Positions 18,954-27,339 of a stretch of DNA of 64,000 nt are shown here, one piece after another (the first letter of the stretch is position 1; the number at the start of each line of letters is the position of its first letter). The stretch lies in the NCBI RefSeq assembly GCF_051175565.1, contig NZ_CP195105.1, positions 2,294,001 to 2,358,000 on the forward strand, read 5' to 3'. Both the position numbers and the translations under genes were made by a program. The stretch comes from Daejeonia sp002484105. GTDB taxonomy: Bacteria; Bacteroidota; Bacteroidia; Flavobacteriales; Weeksellaceae. Below the pieces are notes generated by a model that searched no databases, was not told the DNA's origin, and saw nothing but the letters and a program-made list of their open reading frames with translations.

Positions 18954-18986
18954 CAAAAATAGAAAATAAGTTCGGAACAAACCGAA
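18954..18986 (-). promoter_or_regulatory. Promoter and candidate operator of the RND regulator
   Basis: The minus strand has a -7 box TATTTTTG (18954-18961). Just upstream is an inverted repeat TTCGG-N6-CCGAA (18971-18986) with a TTTG about 16 nt from the -7 box. A copy of TTGGT(T)CGGT occurs twice further upstream. The palindrome sits between the two promoter elements, as expected for autorepression. Confidence 0.55.
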
Positions 18987-19037
18987 CCAAATCGATAAAT
19001 TTAGATATTTTACCGACCAAATTTTTTATGGTACAGA

Positions 19038-19544
19038 TCAAATGCGTTTTTCAAAAGCCTTTCTGCTGCTGCCGCGCATCATCACTTCACCACAGAATGT
19101 ATAGCCTGTTTTCTGTAGAAGCGCAAGCATCGCGGCATTGTCAAAATTGGTGTCGACCTTGATACTGGAAACTCCTTTCTGGCGGCAATAGTACTCTGTT
19201 TCTGCAAAAAACCGGCGCACCAGCCCTTTGCCCAAAAAATCTTCTGAAACCGCTACACGATGCATCACCAGAAAGTCGCCTTCAGAAAGCCATTTGCCAG
19301 TAATATTTTCATATGCGGGTTCATCATTGAAGATAAGTGCTGCATATACCGCGACGACACCATTAACCGTCAGAACAAATCCATGATTTTTGGAAATATC
19401 AGATTGTACGGTTTCTGGATTCGGATATCCGTCCTGCCACTGTGCACTACCTTCTTTCCTTCGGCGTTCTATGGCATGGCGGAGAATGTCCCAAACAGCT
19501 GCTGCATCCTCCTCCAGAGCGGGGCGAAATATTATATTCTGCAT
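19038..19544 (-). CDS. GNAT-family N-acetyltransferase
   Basis: Acetyl-CoA-dependent N-acetyltransferase of unknown substrate (168 aa). MQNIIFRPALEEDAAAVWDIL is a typical GNAT start. The acetyl-CoA site is seen in MHRVAVSEDFLGKGLVRRF (V/A-x-x-x-x-G-K-G), and VDTNFDNAAMLALLQKTGYTFCGEV is the C-terminal motif. It ends an operon and starts 5 bp after the ABC-2 permease gene stop. A role with the exporter, such as drug modification, is possible but not shown. Confidence 0.88.
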   Translation of the reverse strand: MQNIIFRPALEEDAAAVWDILRHAIERRRKEGSAQWQDGYPNPETVQSDISKNHGFVLTVNGVVAVYAALIFNDEPAYENITGKWLSEGDFLVMHRVAVSEDFLGKGLVRRFFAETEYYCRQKGVSSIKVDTNFDNAAMLALLQKTGYTFCGEVMMRGSSRKAFEKRI

Positions 19545-19548
19545 TTTT

Positions 19549-20727
19549 TTAAGATTTCAACTGTTCCAACGGTTTTTCTCTTCCCGCAAGATATTGTAAC
19601 CTGAAGAGAAGGAGAATGATAAATACCAACCACAACACAATCAGATGAATGATTTCCGGAATATTATCTGAGATTCCGCCACCAGCCTGTACAACAGAAA
19701 TATACGCTTTGAGAAAAGGCGTGGTAGGCAGAATGTCGGCACACATCCTGATCAATTTCGGCAATGACTGGTACGGCATGGAATACCCCGTAATCAGAAA
19801 TATCGGGTAAGAAGTAAACACTAACACCTGAAATGCGAAGAGTTTGGTCTTAAAGAAACTGCCTATCAGCATTCCAAGGACGATAATCACAGAAATAAAA
19901 AGCCATGTCAGCACAGCGAGAGACAGATAACTCCCGCGCACATTGACTCCCAGAACATTGAAGTTCACACTCACAAAAAACAATCCGAATGTCATAAATA
20001 CAATCAGATAAAAAAGACCTTTACCAAAAATCAAACGCGAGAGATTGTTGCCGGCCAGTTTCAGTACCCATCTCAGGGTATTGTTTTCCCGTTCAGAAGT
20101 AAGGCTGGCAGCGACACCAATCATCAGCGTCTGCTGCAGGATAATCGCAAGAAGCCCCGGCAAAAGAAAAGTGCCGTATGTAACACTCTCATTGAACAGC
20201 GGGCGGTAATCCAGATTGATCGGATTGGTCATTGCCATCGCTTCGGCATCGCTCATCCCCTGTTTGCTGAAAAAAATCTTTCGTGCTCCTGCTCCTACGG
20301 TAAGGCATATTTTGGTGACAACAGCCGTGATATCACTGGAGGGCAAAAAGCGGGAGGCATTTACAGCAAGGCTTACATTGGCTTGTTTCAGAGAAAACAC
20401 ATTTTTTTCCAGTCCCTTGTCGATATAGAAATATCCCTGCGTGTCGCCTCTGTACATTTTTTCTTGTGCATCATTCAGGTTGCCGGCCATTACGATATCT
20501 ATCATCGGACTGGAATCCAGCTGCTGTGTCAGCTGCCTCGAAAGATAACTTCCATCATCATCTACAACGGCAAGGCGAATCTTGTCTTCCCCTTTATTGA
20601 TATAGATACTCCCATACATAAATCCATACAGAATCGGCGCTATCAACAAAATCAGCATCAGGCTGGAGTCCTTGCTCACATGTCTTGCCTCGCGCAGCAG
20701 AAGCCGGAAATATGCACGGATATTCAT
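19549..20727 (-). CDS. ABC-2-type permease (second of a pair)
   Basis: Membrane subunit of an ABC exporter, 392 aa. An N-terminal helix (LMLILLIAPILYGFMYGSIYI) is followed by a large periplasmic domain and then five to six C-terminal helices (LLPGLLAIILQQTLMIGVAAS, ISVIIVLGMLIGSFF and others). This is the YhhJ/YbhR architecture. It overlaps the upstream permease by 4 bp and probably forms a heterodimer with it. No ATP-binding subunit is encoded nearby. Confidence 0.9.
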   Translation of the reverse strand: MNIRAYFRLLLREARHVSKDSSLMLILLIAPILYGFMYGSIYINKGEDKIRLAVVDDDGSYLSRQLTQQLDSSPMIDIVMAGNLNDAQEKMYRGDTQGYFYIDKGLEKNVFSLKQANVSLAVNASRFLPSSDITAVVTKICLTVGAGARKIFFSKQGMSDAEAMAMTNPINLDYRPLFNESVTYGTFLLPGLLAIILQQTLMIGVAASLTSERENNTLRWVLKLAGNNLSRLIFGKGLFYLIVFMTFGLFFVSVNFNVLGVNVRGSYLSLAVLTWLFISVIIVLGMLIGSFFKTKLFAFQVLVFTSYPIFLITGYSMPYQSLPKLIRMCADILPTTPFLKAYISVVQAGGGISDNIPEIIHLIVLWLVFIILLLFRLQYLAGREKPLEQLKS

Positions 20728-21896
20728 AATTGTACAGGTAAGGATTTTCGGTAACGGTTAATTCGGATCTGGAACACTACTATGGCAACAGGGAATGTAA
20801 CGCCGGCAAATAAAAGCAGCGAAACGATTTCCGGTGTGGCATACTGCAATGGCAGTTCCATATAATATGTTTTGATAAAAGCATCAAGAAAATGAGTATA
20901 GGGCATGATATCCGCGTACACCTGGTCATACCACGGCATTGCCCACCTCGGGAATGTAAAGCCACTGAAAACAAAAGCCGGCGACGTGAAAAAGAGTGCC
21001 AGATCTGTAACGAACAGCAGATTGCTGAATATGGCCGAAAGCATGATCCCTATGCCAATACAGGCAATGGAAAGAAGTGTATAAACGATAAAGAAATTGA
21101 AATCGGTAGCCGGTTTTCCGAGATCAAATACAGGAAAAACCACAAGGGCAATCAGCACATAGAGAATCCAGGCAATGCACAGATGCGCCAGCGTTTTGCC
21201 AATGATAATCTGCGAGGATGACGAAGATATGGCCAGCAGATCATCAATGGTTTTATGGCTGAACTCTAGATTAAGAATCAATACTCCTGCAACAATGAGT
21301 GCCATCTGGAGGCCCACCGTAATCAGCCCCGGAGCAAGATAAAGCTGATAATTAAAATCCGGATTGTAAAGTGTTGTGGTATTAAGTTTTATCGGCTGTA
21401 TCAGCGTTTTTGCCATTGCAGAAGGCATGCCGAGACGCTGCGACTTTTCGAGCACTACTGCCAGCCCGGCTTTGATGATGACTCCGGCAGCATCCTTATA
21501 AATCAGTTTTGCGGGAACGATAAAAGCACCGTTGGTAAAGAGTGTAATATTGGTTAGGTGTCCTTTCTTAACATCCGACTCCAGACTTTCCGGAAAGTGT
21601 ACCGCACCAAAGACCTTACCCTCCCGGATCAATCTCTGAAGTTCGTCTTCACTGAAAACCGTCTGGGTAAATTTGATATTCTCGCTGTGCTCCATCATAT
21701 CAGTCAACTGACGCGACAGATTGCTCTGGTCTTCATCCCAAAGTGCCATGGGCAGATTCCGGGCATACTGATTTTGATAAATCAGTCCGTAAAAAAAGAA
21801 AATCAGCGGTGGGATTATCAGCAGGATGACATAAAAATTGGGAATGGAAAAAATTCTCTTCCATTCTCTGATCATTATTTGGCTGATGGTTTTCAA
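20724..21896 (-). CDS. ABC-2-type permease (first of a pair)
   Basis: A 390-aa permease of the same architecture as its neighbour: one N-terminal helix (FYVILLIIPPLIFFFYGLIYQ), a periplasmic domain, then a C-terminal membrane block. PAFVFSGFTFPRWAMPWYDQ is the usual ABC-2 helix-5 motif. It sits 24 bp after the HlyD gene and overlaps the next permease start. In E. coli such pairs work with an ATPase and a HlyD-type adaptor; here the ATPase is missing. Confidence 0.9.
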   Translation of the reverse strand: MKTISQIMIREWKRIFSIPNFYVILLIIPPLIFFFYGLIYQNQYARNLPMALWDEDQSNLSRQLTDMMEHSENIKFTQTVFSEDELQRLIREGKVFGAVHFPESLESDVKKGHLTNITLFTNGAFIVPAKLIYKDAAGVIIKAGLAVVLEKSQRLGMPSAMAKTLIQPIKLNTTTLYNPDFNYQLYLAPGLITVGLQMALIVAGVLILNLEFSHKTIDDLLAISSSSSQIIIGKTLAHLCIAWILYVLIALVVFPVFDLGKPATDFNFFIVYTLLSIACIGIGIMLSAIFSNLLFVTDLALFFTSPAFVFSGFTFPRWAMPWYDQVYADIMPYTHFLDAFIKTYYMELPLQYATPEIVSLLLFAGVTFPVAIVVFQIRINRYRKSLPVQL

Positions 21897-21920
21897 AAGA
21901 ACATAATGTTTTGTACAAAA

Positions 21921-22928
21921 TTATTTTTTGTCTGAAGGAAGCATGAGTCTGGCCGTCATTCCGGAGCGCAGCCCCTTCAGTTGGTTCAGGTGGTCGGGTT
22001 TCACTTTAATCTGGAAAGTGCGCAGTTCAAATTCCCCGTTTTGTTTTTCGGGCACCCAGTCGGCATATCCCAGTGCCGGAGCAAGATCGGTAACTGTTCC
22101 CTGAATATTTTCCGGTGTGCAACCCGGGATGGCTATTTTCACCTTCGATCCTTTGTCAATGGCATTCATCTGATCCTGACGAAGATTGAATTTTACATAA
22201 TAAGAATTATCTTTCTGTATTGTAAGCATCGGATATCCTGCATTGACCATCTCGCCCTGGCTGGAGACCACCGTCGAAATTTTGCCGGTTACCGGTGCCT
22301 TTATCGAAGCATTGTTTTTGATTTCACCAATCAGTTTGTCGGCATCCTGCGCCTGATTGAGAATGGCTTTGGCAGAATTTTTCAGTTCAGCATTACTTCC
22401 CCGCTGCAGAAGCTGCACATTCAGTCGGGCAGTTTCCAACTCCTTCTGGGCTGCTTTATACTTGAAGTATACTACATCTCTTTCCTGACCGGATACCACA
22501 CCTTCTGCATAGAGGTTCTGAAACCGCGAATAGGTTTTGTTCATAAGATCCATCTGCTGGCGTGCTATTTTTTCCAGATTCTGTGCAGCAGCCAGTACTT
22601 CCGGTTCCACACCGCGGTCTACTTTATCCAGCTGGTTCTGTGCAATGGTGACGGCATCCACTACCTGGCTCTGTATTGTTTCCAGTTCGGTAGTTTTCAG
22701 CTGTGCCACAATCTGGCCTTCTGTTACGTGGTCCCCTTCCTTTACATAGAGGTCTACCAGTCTTCCGGGCATGGAAGAAGATACATCAACAAAATCAGCA
22801 TCCACCATTCCGATGACGGAAGTTTCGTCTGTATCCTTTGCCTTGTTTTTCAGCAGATATATGCCCGCCAGTATCAGAACAATAACCGGTACAAAAACAG
22901 CCCAGTAATTTTTCAGGAATTTCTTCAT
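21921..22928 (-). CDS. HlyD-family periplasmic adaptor
   Basis: A 335-aa adaptor with an N-terminal signal-anchor (YWAVFVPVIVLILAGIYLL). The biotinyl-lipoyl half-motif is VDVSSSMPGRLVDLYVKEGDHVTEG, followed by a coiled-coil hairpin (about residues 80-190) and the second half ASIKAPVTGKISTVVSSQGEMV. It bridges the inner-membrane permeases and the TolC protein of the same operon. Confidence 0.92.
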   Translation of the reverse strand: MKKFLKNYWAVFVPVIVLILAGIYLLKNKAKDTDETSVIGMVDADFVDVSSSMPGRLVDLYVKEGDHVTEGQIVAQLKTTELETIQSQVVDAVTIAQNQLDKVDRGVEPEVLAAAQNLEKIARQQMDLMNKTYSRFQNLYAEGVVSGQERDVVYFKYKAAQKELETARLNVQLLQRGSNAELKNSAKAILNQAQDADKLIGEIKNNASIKAPVTGKISTVVSSQGEMVNAGYPMLTIQKDNSYYVKFNLRQDQMNAIDKGSKVKIAIPGCTPENIQGTVTDLAPALGYADWVPEKQNGEFELRTFQIKVKPDHLNQLKGLRSGMTARLMLPSDKK

Positions 22929-22946
22929 CTTCTTGAATTTCAGTTT

Positions 22947-24377
22947 TTATCGTATATATCCGGTAATATCTTCCGGATTGCCATTGATATAAAAATACGT
23001 TGCCAGTGCTGCCTGATAGGCCACCACCGAAGTATAGAAAAGTTTCTCTGATTCGTACTGCAGCTGCAGTGCGTCATTGACGTCTTTTACAGATGACAGA
23101 GAATTTTCGAGGCGCTTGCGCACCATTTCAGTTGTAGTATAGGTTTGTTTTCTGGCTTTATCTAAAGTTTCACTTTGCTCACGGATGGCAACTAATTTGT
23201 TTTCAGCAATTTTTGACGCGAGATTCACGGCCTGCTGTTTTTGCTGGATGAGCAGGTCGGCTTCTTTCACAAGCGACTCCGAGGCTAGTCTTTTAGATTT
23301 GCGTTCGCTGTCGAAAAGTGTCCACTGCATTTCAACACCTATCAGCCAGGGAGGTGTAATTAAGGGCAGATCTTTCCTGAAAAACTGAACATTTCCTATT
23401 GCAAAAATATTGGGCATAGAAAGTGACCGTGTGATATTCAGGCCTGTTTCAGCTTCTGCCTTTTTACTTTCCAGAAGACGCAAATCTGCATTGGCCGTCT
23501 CTTTACTGAAAATGGGGAGTGGATTTTCTTCAGGAAGGATTTCGGATATTTCCAAAGGATCATTCAGTGGCATCCCCATCAGGTCTTTCAGTGTCAGCAT
23601 CGCATTTTCTTTTTCCAGCTGAAGGCTTTTGAGGCTGGCTTCACCTTGTGCCCGTGCTACATCTGCCCAGTTTTTCTGGTATGGTGGGATGATTTCTGCT
23701 TTCAGCAGGCTTTGTGCATAGCTTTCATTTTTGTTCAGCGACTGTAGAATTTCTTGCTGTTTTGCCAGCATCGAATTCAGATACATCACCTGGATATACT
23801 GCAGGGCTATATTATATGTAGTGAGATCCTTTGCTGCGTCCAGATTTGCATTTCCACTTTCTGTCTGCTGGCGTGCCAGTTCGCGCGAAGCTTTCAGTTT
23901 TCCTCCCAGATAAATGGGCTGCCGCACGGTGATACCTGCCAGAAAATAGCTCTGTCGGGCCACTTCCGGATTATAGTTCGGATATACGGCATTGATGATA
24001 TCACGGGAGGTTTTGTAGATAATATCCTGAATGGTCTGCGGAAGCTGATTTCCTGTGATGGCAGAATAGATGGTATTGGCAGAAGAAACACTTTGGCTTG
24101 CCGTACCTTCCACAATTCCGTCTTTCACCTGCTGGAGGTTCACTTTGATGGGTTCTCCGAGATAATTGTATCCGGCGAGCAGGTCAACTTTCGGAAGAGC
24201 ATTGTCTTGGGTAGCATTTTCCAGCTTCTGCCGTGTTTCGAGGGACTGCCGGGCAATCCGGATGGCTGTATTGTTTTCTGCAGCGCGGCTGATACAGTCT
24301 TTCAGCGAAAGCTGCTGCGCCGAAAGCACTACCGGAAACGACAAAAACATTGCGGATATCAAAGTTTTCAGCTTCAT
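22947..24377 (-). CDS. TolC-family outer-membrane protein
   Basis: Outer-membrane channel of the first ABC-2 exporter cluster (476 aa). The signal peptide is MKLKTLISAMFLSFPVVLSA; the mature protein begins QQLSLKDCISRAAENNTAIRIA, a classical TolC start. There are two efflux repeats and no lipobox. ATG 24377 was chosen because it starts the signal peptide; a longer frame adds 17 unlikely residues. It is the first structural gene of the operon and lies 70 bp after the Crp/Fnr gene. Confidence 0.92.
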   Translation of the reverse strand: MKLKTLISAMFLSFPVVLSAQQLSLKDCISRAAENNTAIRIARQSLETRQKLENATQDNALPKVDLLAGYNYLGEPIKVNLQQVKDGIVEGTASQSVSSANTIYSAITGNQLPQTIQDIIYKTSRDIINAVYPNYNPEVARQSYFLAGITVRQPIYLGGKLKASRELARQQTESGNANLDAAKDLTTYNIALQYIQVMYLNSMLAKQQEILQSLNKNESYAQSLLKAEIIPPYQKNWADVARAQGEASLKSLQLEKENAMLTLKDLMGMPLNDPLEISEILPEENPLPIFSKETANADLRLLESKKAEAETGLNITRSLSMPNIFAIGNVQFFRKDLPLITPPWLIGVEMQWTLFDSERKSKRLASESLVKEADLLIQQKQQAVNLASKIAENKLVAIREQSETLDKARKQTYTTTEMVRKRLENSLSSVKDVNDALQLQYESEKLFYTSVVAYQAALATYFYINGNPEDITGYIR

Positions 24378-24447
24378 ATTTCTGTTTTGATATGGACTAA
24401 AATACTGAATTTTTGCTAATATTCTCATAAATCACTGCATATTGCTA

Positions 24448-25008
24448 TTATTTTCCGCTTCGTATACGGCTCAGTGTTTCCTGCGAAATCCCGAGATACG
24501 AAGCGATCATTCCCAGTGGTGCGCGCAGCACAATATCAGGATTGTCCTTCAGTAATATATGATAGCGTTCTCTGGCTGTCATATATTGCAGCGTTGCAAT
24601 ACGGTCTGCCATCTGCGACATCAGCAAGCCAAGGATATACCGGCTGAAATTAGCTGCCAGCAAGGATTCGCTGCAAACTTTTTCAAGGATGCCAAAATCA
24701 CAGTACACGACTTCCCCATTTTCCAGCGCTTCAATATTATAGCGCGTTTCCTGATTCCGAAACAGCGTATCGATATTGGCAATAATCCTGCCTTCCATAT
24801 AGAAGTTGGTGGTGATGTCCTTGCCGTTTTCATAATAGAAAGACCGCATGAGTCCTTTTTCTACAAAGTAAACATTTCTGTTATGGCTGCCGTTTCTGCT
24901 GATGATTTCGTTCTTGCTCACGGCGAGACGGCACGTATGCTCGAGCAGAAAATCTGCCATTTGCTCTTCTTTCGGAAAAATTTCAGCAATCTTTTCAGCC
25001 AGTTTCAT
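24448..25008 (-). CDS. Crp/Fnr-family transcriptional regulator
   Basis: A 186-aa regulator with an N-terminal cyclic-nucleotide-binding-like barrel (NEIISRNGSHNRNVYFVEKGLMRSF) and a C-terminal helix-turn-helix (APLGMIASYLGISQETLSRIRSG). There are no Fnr-type N-terminal cysteines, so an Fe-S sensor is unlikely. The start at 25008 removes a 25-residue extension that would overlap a terminator hairpin (25045-25078). It sits between two exporter operons and is the obvious candidate regulator of both. Confidence 0.88.
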   Translation of the reverse strand: MKLAEKIAEIFPKEEQMADFLLEHTCRLAVSKNEIISRNGSHNRNVYFVEKGLMRSFYYENGKDITTNFYMEGRIIANIDTLFRNQETRYNIEALENGEVVYCDFGILEKVCSESLLAANFSRYILGLLMSQMADRIATLQYMTARERYHILLKDNPDIVLRAPLGMIASYLGISQETLSRIRSGK

Positions 25009-25044
25009 TGTATTAACACGTTTCCGACTGTAAAAATAGCACTT

Positions 25045-25078
25045 TGAAAAAGAATTTCCCGCATGTACGGGAAATTCT
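25045..25078 (-). terminator. Terminator of the second exporter operon
   Basis: Perfect 11-bp stem AGAATTTCCCG / CGGGAAATTCT with loop CATGTA (plus strand), followed on the minus strand by TTTTTC. It separates the permease gene at 25107 from the Crp/Fnr gene. Confidence 0.8.
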
Positions 25079-25106
25079 CGCAAACAAACAGAAGACAGAG
25101 CTATAA

Positions 25107-26312
25107 CTACCCTTCGATCAGGGCATCGTCTCCGCCATAATTTTCATCAATATCAAATTTCCGGAAATGGTTTTTTATTTTGATTTTCAGGGCAATCCAT
25201 CCCAGTATAAAATAAACCCATGCCTGAATAAACAAATGCCAGAAATAAGGTTTGGTAAGAAAATCCGAACCCTTCTCAATCAGCATGATTTTCAAGGCTT
25301 CCAGATACGGTGTGAGAGGGATAATCTGCGTAAATTTCTGGATATATTCCGGCATGGCATAGGTAGGCCAGGTAAAACCACTGATGATAAATGCCGGTGA
25401 GGCTATTACCATCAGAATCTGCGTCGCTTTCAGGGCATCCGGAATCAGAATGCTCATCAGAACGCCAAGATTGGTACAGGCCAGTACAAAAGTTGCGGTG
25501 AGGAAAAAGAAATTCCCCACATTTTCAGGTTCCGGAATCATAAAATACCGGCTGCAGAGATAGAAAACCAGAATATTGAGATTGGAAAAAAGCCATACGG
25601 GAAGGCATTTGATGGCCATCACGAGAGCAGCATATTTTTCTTTCCCTGCAAAATCCTTCACAAAAGACTCCCTTTTGAATTCCTCCGAAAACGTCACTGC
25701 CATTGCCAGAAGAATCACCTGGTGCAGCACCACCGCCATCATTGCAGGCCACATAAAGACGAGATAATTGCTCGTGGTATTGAACATGGTGATATAATTC
25801 GATTTAAATGGTTCGTACTGTGCAGAAGCCTGCTCTGCCGGCATTCCTTTTTTTTGCAGAGTTTTGATCTCGGCACCGGCAGAAAAAGTCCCGATCGTCA
25901 GTTGCAGTGCTTTGGTAGCAAAATTGGCTGTCAGCACGTTGGAAGTATTGATATAACAGTTGATTTCCGGATATTTCTTCTGGAGCATCATCGCCTCAAA
26001 CCTTTCGGGAATTACCACTACGGCAGCTGCTTCGGTACGGATCACTTCATCTTTCAGTATGGCAGGTTCCTGCGGATAGTTCAGCACACGTATGCTTTTG
26101 TTGTCTTCAAGCATGTCTACGAGCTGATCCGACATTGGCGTTTTGTCGTGATTAATGACAATAACGGGAATATCAGTGACTTTGCCCTGTTTGTATGTCG
26201 ACCCAATGAGAAAAGCGTAGAGAATGGGAGCCATAAAAAACACGGAGCGCAGGGTCTTGTTGCCAAGAAAAAGTCTGAATTCCCTTTTCAATAAATATTT
26301 TAACTGTTTCAT
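25107..26312 (-). CDS. ABC-2-type permease of the second exporter cluster
   Basis: Single 401-aa ABC-2 permease. MKQLKYLLKREFRLFLGNKTL leads into the first helix (VFFMAPILYAFLIGSTY); a periplasmic domain follows, then the C-terminal helix block with PAFIISGFTWPTYAMPEYIQ. The start at 26312 was chosen because the longer frame begins at a TTG inside the HlyD gene spacer. Unlike the first cluster only one permease is present, so it may form a homodimer. No ATPase gene is in the cluster. Confidence 0.9.
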   Translation of the reverse strand: MKQLKYLLKREFRLFLGNKTLRSVFFMAPILYAFLIGSTYKQGKVTDIPVIVINHDKTPMSDQLVDMLEDNKSIRVLNYPQEPAILKDEVIRTEAAAVVVIPERFEAMMLQKKYPEINCYINTSNVLTANFATKALQLTIGTFSAGAEIKTLQKKGMPAEQASAQYEPFKSNYITMFNTTSNYLVFMWPAMMAVVLHQVILLAMAVTFSEEFKRESFVKDFAGKEKYAALVMAIKCLPVWLFSNLNILVFYLCSRYFMIPEPENVGNFFFLTATFVLACTNLGVLMSILIPDALKATQILMVIASPAFIISGFTWPTYAMPEYIQKFTQIIPLTPYLEALKIMLIEKGSDFLTKPYFWHLFIQAWVYFILGWIALKIKIKNHFRKFDIDENYGGDDALIEG

Positions 26313-26356
26313 AGAGAGAACCTTTTCCGTTTTAGGAAAATAAGCGGAAAGCAATT

Positions 26357-27319
26357 TTATTTGATGATGATAACGCCTGAATTCACAAGCAGATTTTGCA
26401 CTTTGGTGCGGTCGGCAGGATATACTTTTATTTCATAAACAGCATCTTCAGGCTGATAATCGGGAAATGCAGTTGTGATATCCGCATATTTTGTCAGCTG
26501 TTTGATCGAGGCTATTTTCCCGGAAAAAATCTGGTTTCCGTACAGCGTTTTCATCTTCAGTGTCATGCCTTTTCTGTAGCCGCTGATCTTGCTTTCCGGA
26601 ATGGTAAACCTGAAATAGGTGGAATTGGGCACATACCCATTGAACAAGGCATATCCCGCAGTGGCCAGTTCGCCCTTATGCAGTGTAATGGTTTCGATTT
26701 CCATGTCATTTGTAGCAATGATATAACGCTCAGAATATGCTACATGCGTCTCCTGAAGTGCACCCAGTGCCTGATTTTCCTGACCTTCCGCCATACCGAT
26801 TTTTTCGTAGCGTGTACCAGTTTCCACATCGTGGAGTTCGGCATTGACAGCATCAAGTTGTGCCCTCGCACCCTGATATTTTGCAAAAATCTCATCATAC
26901 GCCTGTGGAGACATCAGGCTGTCGCGAAACATGTTCTGTGCTCTTCGGTATGATTTTACGGCAAATTCATACTGCTCTTTCAAGCCTTTCTGTTTGGCCT
27001 TCAACTGGCGCAGCTGATCTGCCGTTGCCCCGTTTTTTGCCATCTGCGACTGCATCCTTGCAGCTTCGGTAGCACCTTTTGCCTGTGCAATTTTTGCCGA
27101 AACTTCCGGCACATCGAGTCGGGCAAGCGTGTCACCAGCTTTTACGGTCTGCCCTTCTTCTACAAAAATATCCAGGATTCTTCCGGTTACTTTTGGCGAA
27201 AAAGAGATAACGTCTTTTCGGGTCTTACCTTCAATGGCTTTTTCTACGGGGTTTTCTTTACATCCTGCAAGGGCGAAGAGGCTCAGGAATGCTATGGTTT
27301 TAAAAGGTATATTTTTCAT
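26357..27319 (-). CDS. HlyD-family adaptor lipoprotein
   Basis: A 320-aa periplasmic adaptor with a lipoprotein signal (FALAGC), unlike the membrane-anchored HlyD of the first cluster. The lipoyl half-motif ISFSPKVTGRILDIFVEEGQTV is followed by a coiled coil, then ATNDMEIETITLHKGELATAG and a barrel domain. It lies 44 bp before the permease and 20 bp after the TolC gene. Confidence 0.9.
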   Translation of the reverse strand: MKNIPFKTIAFLSLFALAGCKENPVEKAIEGKTRKDVISFSPKVTGRILDIFVEEGQTVKAGDTLARLDVPEVSAKIAQAKGATEAARMQSQMAKNGATADQLRQLKAKQKGLKEQYEFAVKSYRRAQNMFRDSLMSPQAYDEIFAKYQGARAQLDAVNAELHDVETGTRYEKIGMAEGQENQALGALQETHVAYSERYIIATNDMEIETITLHKGELATAGYALFNGYVPNSTYFRFTIPESKISGYRKGMTLKMKTLYGNQIFSGKIASIKQLTKYADITTAFPDYQPEDAVYEIKVYPADRTKVQNLLVNSGVIIIK

Positions 27320-27339
27320 TATTTTCTGTTTGTCGGGTT

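Noticed and set aside
18940..19041. Longer MarR/GbsR start at a TTG
   Set aside because: It would overlap the GNAT gene and include the promoter and operator in the coding sequence.
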